Positions 56,911-64,000 of a stretch of 64,000 bases of DNA are shown here, piece after piece (positions within the stretch are counted from its first letter, which is position 1; each line of letters starts with the position of its first letter). Below the pieces are notes generated by a model. The model worked only from the letters and a program-made list of their open reading frames with translations, made no database searches and was not told where the DNA came from. Position numbers and translations under genes: made by a program. Location: assembly GCF_017114915.1 (NCBI RefSeq), contig NZ_JAAUOE010000005.1:156768-220767 (forward strand), read 5' to 3'. This stretch comes from Pseudomonas frederiksbergensis (GTDB taxonomy: Bacteria; Pseudomonadota; Gammaproteobacteria; Pseudomonadales; Pseudomonadaceae).

Positions 56911-56937
56911 GTGGCGAGGGGGCAAGCCCCTCGCCAC
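56911..56937. terminator. Bidirectional hairpin between the DUF6124 remnant and the MaoC gene
   Basis: Stem gtggcgagggg / cccctcgccac around a short loop, between two convergent genes. It resembles a REP element and lacks a T run. Confidence 0.6.
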
Positions 56938-56943
56938 AACCCA

Positions 56944-57798
56944 TCAGGCAACCGGCCGCCACTGCCCGACCATATGCTCAATCTCCCCCGCACCCATCAA
57001 CTGGAAATCACCGCTGGACCCTGCCGCGCTCGACATCAGCGTCACCTCGCTGGGCAAACGCACCGGTTTTCTGAACTGCACCGCAATCTCGACGTTTGCC
57101 GTCGGCAAGTGATCGGCCAAAGCCGCCAGCGTGCGCGCCTTGTTCCACAGGCCATGGGCGATGGCGCTGGGGAAACCGAAGAGTCTGGCGCTGATCGCAC
57201 TCAGGTGAATCGGGTTGTAGTCTCCGGACACCTTGGCGTATCGGCGGCCAATGTCCGCCGGCGCTGGCCAGTGGGCCACTTCGGTCAGCGACAGCGTCGA
57301 GGCAAACGCTTGCTCGACGGGTTCACCTTCCAGTTTGACGCCGCGACAGAGCATCTGGCTTTCAGCTTCCCACAGCGGCCCCAACTGGTCGTCGAGCATC
57401 GTCACTAACTCGAAGGTCGCCCCCTTGGCATGGGGTTGCAGGTTTTGCACCTTCACGCTGACCCGTACGCGGCTCACGCCACCCATGGGGCGCAGGATGC
57501 GGATGCGGTTGCTCAAGTGAATCAGCCCCAGCAGCGGGAAGGGAAATGCCTTGGCCGTAAGCAATTGCATCTGCAAGGCAAACGCCAGGATGTGGGGATA
57601 CGTCGGTGGCAGCAGGCCGTTGTCGGCGAAACCACACACCTGACGATAAGCCGCCAGGCGTTTCGCATCGACATTGACCCAGCAGTGATAACCCAGGTCG
57701 GGCAATGCGGTGCCGGTGATTTTGCGGCGCATCGCCGCCTTCACGTACAACGTCTGCAGGTTGGGTTCGCGAGAGAGTATGTGCCAGTCAGTACTCAT
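56944..57798 (-). CDS. MaoC-like acyl dehydratase
   Basis: 284 residues from ATG 57798 (MSTDWHILSREPN). The C-terminal hotdog fold holds the hydratase motif: YAKVSGDYNPIHLS, with catalytic Asp and His, and AIAHGLWNKART. It would hydrate an enoyl-CoA or -ACP. It follows the FabG-like reductase by 2 bases on the same strand, so both serve one fatty-acyl pathway together with the divergent thiolase. Confidence 0.9.
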   Translation of the reverse strand: MSTDWHILSREPNLQTLYVKAAMRRKITGTALPDLGYHCWVNVDAKRLAAYRQVCGFADNGLLPPTYPHILAFALQMQLLTAKAFPFPLLGLIHLSNRIRILRPMGGVSRVRVSVKVQNLQPHAKGATFELVTMLDDQLGPLWEAESQMLCRGVKLEGEPVEQAFASTLSLTEVAHWPAPADIGRRYAKVSGDYNPIHLSAISARLFGFPSAIAHGLWNKARTLAALADHLPTANVEIAVQFRKPVRLPSEVTLMSSAAGSSGDFQLMGAGEIEHMVGQWRPVA

Positions 57799-57800
57799 GG

Positions 57801-59153
57801 CTAGGCTCCCAAAACGCTTTGCCCACAAATGCGCAGCGCCTGGCCGGTAAACGCTCCGGTGCCCGGTTGCCCCAGCCAGGCTACTGCTTCGGCGACGTCT
57901 TGCGGCAGGCCGCCCTGACCCAACGAACTCAAGCGTCGCCCGGCTTCGCGCACACCGAAGGGCAGGTGCGCGGTCATTTGGGTTTCGATGAATCCTGGCG
58001 CCACCGCGTTGATGCTGATGCCGCGTTCACTCAGCAGCGGCGCCCAGGCCTGGGCCAGGCCGATCAGCCCGGCCTTGCTCGCGGCGTAATTGGTTTGCCC
58101 GCGATTGCCGGCGATGCCGCTGATGGAGGCCAGCAAGATCACTCGGCCGTTGTCGCGCAAGGTGCCGCTGTCGAGCAGCGCCTTGGTCAGCACTTGCGGC
58201 GCCTTGAGGTTGACCGCCAGCACCGCGTCCCAGAATTCCGGGGTCATGTTGGCCAGGGTTTTGTCCCGGGTGATGCCTGCGTTGTGGACCACGATGTCGA
58301 TGCCGTCGGGCAACTGTTCGATCAGTTGCGTGGCGGCGTCTTCGGCGCAGATGTCCAGGGTGATGCCGCGCCCGCCGAGGCGCGCGGCCAGGGCGTCGAG
58401 ATCGGTTTTGGCCGGTGCCACGTCGAGCAGGATCACCTCGGCGCCGTCCCGGGCCAGGGTTTCGGCGATCGAGGCGCCGATGCCCCGGGCCGCGCCCGTC
58501 ACCAGTGCCTTGCGTCCCGACAAGGGGCGAGTCCAGTCCATCACCTGCGTATCGCACGCCTTCAAGCGTATGACCTGCCCGGAAATGAAGGCACTTTTGG
58601 GCGAGAGGAAAAACCGCAACGGGCCTTCCAGTTGGTCTTCAGCCCCTTCACCGACATAAATCAGCTGCAAGGTGCCGCCGCCGCGCAGTTCCTTGGCCAG
58701 CGAACGGCTGAAACCTTCCAGCGCACGCTGGGTGCTGGCAGCGAACGGGTCGCCCAAGGTCTCCGGCGCCCGGCCAAGAATCACCAGGTGCGCATGGTGA
58801 TCGAGGTTTTTCATCAGTGGCTGGAAGAATTCGCGCAGCTGTTTCAACTGATCGACCTGCACCAGGTCGCTGGCGTCGAACACCACGGCTTTGAGTTTCT
58901 GACCGTGGCCGGGAATCCACGCGGTGGCCAGGGTCGGGTCGGTGCCGTAGCTGTAAATCGTGTCGGTCAAGCGGTTGGCGAGGGTGCTGATTTTTTCCGT
59001 CAGCGGGCCACCGCCTATCAACAGCGCCCCCTCGACAGGCCGCAGCCGACCTGCTTGCCAGCGTTCCAGTCGTACCGGCGACGGCAGACCCAGGGCACCG
59101 ACCACACGATGGCCGATGGACGAATTGGCGAAGTCGATATAGCGGTCAGACAT
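57801..59153 (-). CDS. High-molecular-weight 3-oxoacyl-ACP/CoA reductase, FabG4-like
   Basis: 450 residues. The first 200 or so are a catalytically silent Rossmann-like domain; the SDR domain follows, with GXXXGXG as VTGAARGIGASIAE near residue 215, the NAG motif in VVHNAGITRDKT, and catalytic Ser-Tyr-Lys in LASISG and YAASKAG. It reduces 3-oxoacyl thioesters with NADH or NADPH. It is divergent from the thiolase, with a family B REPIN in the 267-base space between. Confidence 0.92.
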   Translation of the reverse strand: MSDRYIDFANSSIGHRVVGALGLPSPVRLERWQAGRLRPVEGALLIGGGPLTEKISTLANRLTDTIYSYGTDPTLATAWIPGHGQKLKAVVFDASDLVQVDQLKQLREFFQPLMKNLDHHAHLVILGRAPETLGDPFAASTQRALEGFSRSLAKELRGGGTLQLIYVGEGAEDQLEGPLRFFLSPKSAFISGQVIRLKACDTQVMDWTRPLSGRKALVTGAARGIGASIAETLARDGAEVILLDVAPAKTDLDALAARLGGRGITLDICAEDAATQLIEQLPDGIDIVVHNAGITRDKTLANMTPEFWDAVLAVNLKAPQVLTKALLDSGTLRDNGRVILLASISGIAGNRGQTNYAASKAGLIGLAQAWAPLLSERGISINAVAPGFIETQMTAHLPFGVREAGRRLSSLGQGGLPQDVAEAVAWLGQPGTGAFTGQALRICGQSVLGA

Positions 59154-59294
59154 GAATCACGCTCCAGCGGCTGGGGTTGAAAGTGTGGACCATGATTGGC
59201 AATTAGTCCTTCGATCCACGAGATAAGGCCTACGCTTGAACATTGCAGGTTGGTTTGAGCTTGGGTTTAGCAGGTCTTTCAGGAAATGCAGCCC

Positions 59295-59386
59295 CTGTAG
59301 GAGCGGGCTTGCCCGCGAAGGGGCCGGCCCATTCAACATCTTTGTTGACTGACACACCGCTTTCGCGGGCAAGCCCGCTCCTACAG
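59295..59386. repeat. REPIN, family B variant
   Basis: Inverted arms ctgtaggagcgggcttgcccgcgaa and ttcgcgggcaagcccgctcctacag (59295-59319 and 59362-59386), perfectly matched, 34 bases before the thiolase start. Confidence 0.95.
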
Positions 59387-59420
59387 GTTTGGTGTTCACA
59401 TTTGATTAAAGGAGTTTTTC

Positions 59421-60698
59421 ATGACTCAGCTGCGCCGCGTCGCGATTATCGGCGGTAACCGTATCCCCTTCGCCCGGTCCAACGGGCCGTACGCCACTGC
59501 CAGTAACCAGGCGATGTTCACCGCAGCGCTGGAAGGCCTGATCGAGCGCTATAACCTGCACGGTGTGCGAATGGGCGAAGTGGCGGCCGGGGCATTGCTC
59601 AAGTATTTGCGCGACTACGGCCTGACCCGCGAATGCGTGCTGGGCTCGCGGTTGTCGCCGATGACGCCGGCCTACGACATCCAGCAGGCCTGCGGTACGG
59701 GGTTGGAGGCGACGTTGCTGGTGGCGAACAAAATCGCCCTGGGTCAGATCGAGTGTGGCATTGCCGGCGGCGTCGACACGGCCTCCGATGTGCCGATCGG
59801 CGTCAACGAAAGTCTGCGCAAGATCCTCTTGCAAGCCAACCGCGCCAAAAGCACCGCCGACAAACTGAAAACCTTCCTGCAACTGCGTCCCCGACACTTG
59901 ATGCCCGATTTTCCAAGCATCGGCGAGCCGCGCACCGGCCGGTCGATGGGCGAACACTGTGAGTTAATGGCCCAGACCTGGAGCATCCCGCGTGATGAAC
60001 AGGATCGGCTGACCCTCGAAAGCCATCAGAAGCTGGCGGCGTCCTACGCCGAAGGCTGGCACAACGACCTGATGACGCCGTTCCTCGGCCTGACCCGGGA
60101 CAACAACCTGCGCCCGGAGCTGACCCTGGAAAAGCTCAACTCACTGAAACCGGCCTTCGAGAAAAGCGCCAAGGGCACCCTGACCGCAGGCAACTCCACG
60201 CCACTCACCGATGGTGCGTCGGTGGTGCTGCTGGGCAGTGAGGAATGGGCGAAGGCGCGCGGCTTGCCGGTGCTTGCCTATTGGCGTGACGGCGAGGCGG
60301 CGGCGGTGGATTTCGTCAAGGGGGCCGAAGGGCTGCTGATGGCGCCGGTGTACGCGGTGCCGCGTTTGCTGGCGCGCAATGGCCTGACCTTGCAGGACTT
60401 CGATTACTACGAAATCCACGAAGCGTTCGCCGCCCAGGTGCTGTGCACGTTGAAGGCCTGGGAAGATTCGGAGTATTGCAAAACCCGCCTCGGCCTCGAT
60501 GCGCCGCTGGGTTCCATCGACCGCAGCCGCCTCAATGTCAAAGGCAGCTCATTGGCTGTCGGGCATCCGTTTGCCGCCACCGGTGCGCGCATCGTCGCCA
60601 ACCTGGCGAAGCTGCTGGACGCGGCGGGCAAGGGCCGAGGGTTGATCTCGATCTGCGCCGCCGGCGGTCAGGGTGTGACGGCGATTATCGAGCGCTGA
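59421..60698 (+). CDS. Acetyl-CoA C-acetyltransferase (thiolase)
   Basis: 425 residues. The nucleophilic Cys lies in QQACGTGLEA near residue 93; the C-terminal active-site parts are EIHEAFAAQ, NVKGSSLAVGHPFAAT and the last Cys in ISICAAGGQG. FadI-like long form. It cleaves or forms 3-oxoacyl-CoA and probably works with the divergent FabG-like and MaoC-like proteins. A ribosome site aaaggagt precedes the ATG. Confidence 0.93.
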   Translation: MTQLRRVAIIGGNRIPFARSNGPYATASNQAMFTAALEGLIERYNLHGVRMGEVAAGALLKYLRDYGLTRECVLGSRLSPMTPAYDIQQACGTGLEATLLVANKIALGQIECGIAGGVDTASDVPIGVNESLRKILLQANRAKSTADKLKTFLQLRPRHLMPDFPSIGEPRTGRSMGEHCELMAQTWSIPRDEQDRLTLESHQKLAASYAEGWHNDLMTPFLGLTRDNNLRPELTLEKLNSLKPAFEKSAKGTLTAGNSTPLTDGASVVLLGSEEWAKARGLPVLAYWRDGEAAAVDFVKGAEGLLMAPVYAVPRLLARNGLTLQDFDYYEIHEAFAAQVLCTLKAWEDSEYCKTRLGLDAPLGSIDRSRLNVKGSSLAVGHPFAATGARIVANLAKLLDAAGKGRGLISICAAGGQGVTAIIER

Positions 60699-61722
60699 TT
60701 ATTGTGGGTTGAGCCGCGTTTAGCTGCGCAGCCAGTTCCCGTTTGCGGTTGGCGTAACCCTCGGCCATCACCGAGCACACGATCAACTGCAACGGGTGGT
60801 AGATCATGATCGGCAGCAGGATCAATCCAAGGCCGGGGTTGGCGCCGAAGATCAGCGCCGCCATCGGCGCGCCGGCGGCCAGGGATTTTTTGCTGGCGCA
60901 GAACACCGCGGCAATTTCATCGGCGTGGCCGAACTTCAACGCGCGAGCGGTGCGGGTGGTCATCCACAGGATGACCGCCAGCAGAATCGCACTGCCGATC
61001 AGCGCCATGAGAATCACGCTGTTGCCCTGTTGCTGCCACATCCCCGAGACCATCGAGTTGCAGAACGCCGAATACACCAACAGCAGGATCACCAGTTTGT
61101 CGACGATGTTGGTGTAACGCTTGTGCCGAGCGAAAAACTTGCCCAGCCACGGCCGCAGCAATTGCCCGAGCACCAACGGCAACAGCAGCATGGCGCACAG
61201 GTCGAGCAGGGTTGAGCCCAGGTCGATACCGCCAGCACCGCTGCCGACCACGAAACTTACCAGCAACGGTGTCAGAAAAATCCCCAGCACGCTGGACAGG
61301 CTCGCGTTGAGAATCGCTGCCGGTACGTTGCCGCCCGCGCTGCCGGTCAAGGCCACGGACGAGGAAATGGTCGAGGGCAGGGCGCAGAGGTAGAGGAACC
61401 CGAGCATCAGCAGTGACGGAATGTGCGAACCCAGCAGTTTGTCGCTCAGCAGCCAGATCAGTGGAAACACCGCAAAGGTGAAGACCTGAACCATCACGTG
61501 CAGCTTCCAGTTTTTCAACCCATGGCGGATCTGCTCGCTGGAGAGGTTGACCCCATGGAGGAAGAACACCAGAAACACGCCGATGTTGATCATGTACTCC
61601 GCATGCATCCCGCCGCCGGTGGCGCCGAAGGCCGGGAAGAAATACGCCAGCAGCGTGGCGATCAGCATGCCGCACAAGAACCAGTCGGTAACCACGCGTT
61701 TGAGGTGTTTGAAGGCATGCAT
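60685..61722 (-). CDS. Bile acid:sodium symporter family (YfeH-like) transporter
   Basis: 345 residues from ATG 61722 (MHAFKHLKRVVTDWF). About nine or ten membrane spans, and the family motif ALPSTISSSVALTGSAGGN in the middle with KKSLAAGAPMAA in the second half. Substrate unknown. Its 3' end overlaps the thiolase gene's end by 14 bases (convergent). Confidence 0.9.
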   Translation of the reverse strand: MHAFKHLKRVVTDWFLCGMLIATLLAYFFPAFGATGGGMHAEYMINIGVFLVFFLHGVNLSSEQIRHGLKNWKLHVMVQVFTFAVFPLIWLLSDKLLGSHIPSLLMLGFLYLCALPSTISSSVALTGSAGGNVPAAILNASLSSVLGIFLTPLLVSFVVGSGAGGIDLGSTLLDLCAMLLLPLVLGQLLRPWLGKFFARHKRYTNIVDKLVILLLVYSAFCNSMVSGMWQQQGNSVILMALIGSAILLAVILWMTTRTARALKFGHADEIAAVFCASKKSLAAGAPMAALIFGANPGLGLILLPIMIYHPLQLIVCSVMAEGYANRKRELAAQLNAAQPTIISAR

Positions 61723-61806
61723 GACCGGGCACCCAATACATTGTAAGAATTGATGACTTAGCCTAACGTCGCTCCCATCAGCCGTCTTGCGACATAAGGC
61801 CAATCA

Positions 61807-62598
61807 ATGCCGACTAACGGACAACGTTCCCTCGAGCGAGCCATCCCGGCGCTAACGTCGTTGCCGCGCCCGTTGTATGCGCGGGCGGAAAGCCTGAACG
61901 CCGGCTCGTGGACGGCGCCTCATCGTCACGATTGGGTGCAGTTTTCCTACGCCATCAGCGGCGTTCTCGGCGTACACACCGCCGAGGGCAGTTTCTTTGC
62001 GCCGCCACAGTGGGGCATCTGGATTCCGGCGGATCTGGAGCATCAGGTCGTGACCTCGATGCGCGCCGAGATGCGCAGCCTGTACGTGCGCCGCGAGGAC
62101 TGCCCATGGGCGGGCGGGCGTTGCCGGGTGCTGGAAGTCACGCCATTGGCGCGGGAACTGATCAAGCGTTTTTGCCTGCTTCCCGTGGAATATCCACAGG
62201 GCGACAGCCAGGAGACGCGATTGGTGGGCGTGCTGCTGGATCAGTTGGCGAGTCTGCCTGAGGTGGGATTTTCCTTGCCGCTGCCCCGGCATGAGCGGCT
62301 GCTGGGCTTGTGCAACGAGCTGATCGACAACCCCGAGCACACGGTGACTTTGCAGGAATGGGCCGAGCGTTTGGGCACGTCGCAGAAAACCCTGATGCGC
62401 TTGTTTCAGCGCGAGACCGGGCTGAGCTTTCGCGGCTGGCGGCAGCGCATGCGGCTGCTGTCGTCATTGAGCTTGCTGGAGGAGGGGGACAGCGTGACCA
62501 ATGCCGCGCTGTCTTGCGGGTATGACTCGACGTCGGCATTTATTGCCGCGTTCAAGGGGCTGTTCGGGTTTACCCCCGGCGAACTGTTTAGGCAATGA
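61807..62598 (+). CDS. AraC family transcriptional regulator
   Basis: 263 residues. An N-terminal cupin-like sensing domain (APHRHDWVQFSYAISG, about 25-125) and a C-terminal AraC-type double helix-turn-helix (WAERLGTSQKTLMRLF, then VTNAALSCGYDSTSAFIAAF). It is divergent from the symporter gene, with 84 bases between, and probably controls it. The stop lies inside the start of a family A REPIN. Confidence 0.93.
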   Translation: MPTNGQRSLERAIPALTSLPRPLYARAESLNAGSWTAPHRHDWVQFSYAISGVLGVHTAEGSFFAPPQWGIWIPADLEHQVVTSMRAEMRSLYVRREDCPWAGGRCRVLEVTPLARELIKRFCLLPVEYPQGDSQETRLVGVLLDQLASLPEVGFSLPLPRHERLLGLCNELIDNPEHTVTLQEWAERLGTSQKTLMRLFQRETGLSFRGWRQRMRLLSSLSLLEEGDSVTNAALSCGYDSTSAFIAAFKGLFGFTPGELFRQ

Positions 62599-62706
62599 TC
62601 GTTCCCACGCGCAGCAAAGGAATGCAGCCCGGGACGCTCCGCGTCCCTGCCGAAGCGGACGCGGAGCGTCCATTGAGGCATTCCCACGCGGAGCGTGGGA
62701 ACGATC
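62597..62706. repeat. REPIN, family A
   Basis: Arms gatcgttcccacgcgcagca and gcggagcgtgggaacgatc with an inner pair gggacgctccgcgtccc / ggacgcggagcgtcc. It begins within the TGA stop codon of the AraC gene and ends 7 bases before the chemoreceptor stop. Confidence 0.9.
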
Positions 62707-62712
62707 GCGCAC

Positions 62713-64000
62713 TCAAGTCCTGAAGCGGCGCACCAACCCATCCAGCTCATTGGACAACCCCGCCAGGCTCTGAGAGTCCAGCCGCGCCGAGTTCGCCAAT
62801 TCCGCCACCAATTGCGCATCGCCATGAATTTGGCTGATATGGCGATTGATGTCTTCCGCCACCTGATGCTGCTGCTCAGCCGCCGTGGCGATCTGGGTGT
62901 TCATGTCGCGAATCACATCCACCGACTCACGGATCTGCCCGAAACTGTTGCGCGCCTCACCGATGCGGGTCACCGATTGCTGAGACACTTCCAGGCTCGC
63001 ATGCATCTGCTGCGTCACCTGGCTGGTGCGCTTGGCCAGGTTGCCGAGCAGGCCGTCGATTTCCGCCGTGGAGTCGGCCGTGCGTTTGGCCAGGGCGCGA
63101 ACTTCATCGGCCACCACCGCAAAGCCACGACCCTGTTCACCGGCCCGCGCCGCTTCGATGGCGGCGTTCAGCGCCAGCAGGTTGGTTTGTTCGGCGATCG
63201 AGCGAATGGTCCCGAGGATCGACTGAATGTCGTTGCTGTCGCGCTCAAGCTGTTGCATCGATTGCGCCGATTGTTCGATTTCCTGGCTCAAGCGATCGAC
63301 GCTGCTCACCGCGGCATCGATCTGCTGCTGACCTTCACGGGCCTGGCGCTGACCACTGTCGGCCGACTCGGCGGCCTGGCTGCAAGAGCGCGCGACTTCG
63401 TTGGCGGTGGCGACCATTTCGTGGAACGCCGTGGACACCATGTCCACCGCTTCACGCTGGCGCCCGGCGGCTTCGGCCATGTCGCTGGACACCTGGGTCG
63501 AGCTCTGGGAGGTGGCGAGGATCTTGGTCGCGGCGCCGCCGATGCTTTGAATCAGGTTGCGGATCGCCGCCAGAAACTGGTTGAACCAGTTGGCCAGTTG
63601 CGCGGTTTCGTCGCTGCCACGGATGTGCAGGTTCTGGGTCAGGTCGCCTTCGCCCTGGGCGATGCCTTCCAGACCGCTGGCCACGCTGCGGATCGGCCGC
63701 ACGATCAGGCTGGCGAAACTGGCGCCGACGATGGCAAAGAGCACCGCCAGTACCGCCGCGATGATCGCGATCAGCCAGGTCAGTTGGGTGGCTGGGCTCA
63801 TCACGTCGGTCTGCTTGATCAGGCCGATAAAGGTCCAGCCCAGTTGTTCTGACGGCCAAACGTTGGCCATATAGCGCTCGCCATTGAGCTCGATTTCCAC
63901 CAGCCCTTTGCCGGCCTTGGCCAGTTGCGCGTAGCCGTCGCCGAGGCTGCTCAAGGCTTTGAAGTTGTGTTCCGGTTGCTTCGGATCGACCAGCACCGTG
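62713..64000 (-). CDS. Methyl-accepting chemotaxis protein (partial, N-terminus off the right edge)
   Basis: About 429 residues are visible. The end of a Cache-type periplasmic sensor (about 1-65), one membrane span (about 72-95, [20 protein letters not shown]), HAMP ([18 protein letters not shown]) and the signalling domain with the tip [20 protein letters not shown] follow. The sequence ends LVRRFRT. The ligand is unknown because most of the sensor lies beyond the window. Confidence 0.93.
   Translation of the reverse strand, partial: TVLVDPKQPEHNFKALSSLGDGYAQLAKAGKGLVEIELNGERYMANVWPSEQLGWTFIGLIKQTDVMSPATQLTWLIAIIAAVLAVLFAIVGASFASLIVRPIRSVASGLEGIAQGEGDLTQNLHIRGSDETAQLANWFNQFLAAIRNLIQSIGGAATKILATSQSSTQVSSDMAEAAGRQREAVDMVSTAFHEMVATANEVARSCSQAAESADSGQRQAREGQQQIDAAVSSVDRLSQEIEQSAQSMQQLERDSNDIQSILGTIRSIAEQTNLLALNAAIEAARAGEQGRGFAVVADEVRALAKRTADSTAEIDGLLGNLAKRTSQVTQQMHASLEVSQQSVTRIGEARNSFGQIRESVDVIRDMNTQIATAAEQQHQVAEDINRHISQIHGDAQLVAELANSARLDSQSLAGLSNELDGLVRRFRT

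Overview
The window looks like a chromosomal segment of a Pseudomonas of the fluorescens group. It has high G+C content, three REP/REPIN repeat families typical of these genomes, and two gene runs in the same order as Pseudomonas aeruginosa PAO1: marC-retS-purD-purH-fis-dusB-DUF3426-prmA-accC-accB-aroQ-dsbD-ctpL-gcbA-DUF2333-Nudix-SUI1-speA (around PA4839-PA4857), and cobK-cbiD-cobL / cobG-cobH-cobI-cobJ (PA2903-PA2909). The assignment is inferred from gene content and synteny recalled from memory; no database was searched.

Layout. 1-7333: minus-strand metal module holding a siderophore/cobalamin-type ABC transporter (binding protein cut by the left edge, plus ATPase), a PepSY membrane protein, an OprC-type TonB-dependent copper receptor with its CxxxM and HxM copper ligands, two DUF2946 proteins, a PCu(A)C copper chaperone and an orphan antitoxin-like ORF. 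7588-15107: two divergent cobalamin (corrin ring) operons. 15108-22610: an isolated 2381-residue toxin gene behind an AT-rich leader. It combines a clostridial TcdA/TcdB-type glycosyltransferase domain, a YopT/LifA-like cysteine protease triad and a TcdB-like hydrophobic pore-forming segment. This is the most striking element of the window. 22613-46769: conserved core genes, including RetS, purine synthesis, fis-dusB, biotin carboxylase subunits, DsbD, a chemoreceptor, a diguanylate cyclase and arginine decarboxylase. This core is interrupted at 37507-38401 by a frameshifted polymorphic-toxin type 44 remnant with a putative immunity gene.

46770-64000: accessory and variable region. It holds a short VgrG with a DUF4123 adaptor but no effector gene, a MATE exporter, a MazG-like pyrophosphohydrolase with CmoM, and two DUF4136 lipoproteins. 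It then holds what looks like a decayed Ppr/Flp-pilus regulatory locus: a PprA-like sensor lacking its kinase core, a prepilin peptidase with an internal deletion, and an intact PprB-like regulator. After a repeat-rich stretch come MaoC hydratase/FabG-like reductase divergent from a thiolase, a bile-acid-symporter family protein divergent from an AraC regulator, and a chemoreceptor cut by the right edge.

Metal uptake and corrin synthesis sit side by side at the left. RetS, GcbA and PprB point to control of surface attachment. The toxin gene, VgrG-DUF4123 pair and type 44 remnant mark spots of gene exchange and loss. No tRNA, rRNA, CRISPR array, insertion sequence or prophage was recognised.
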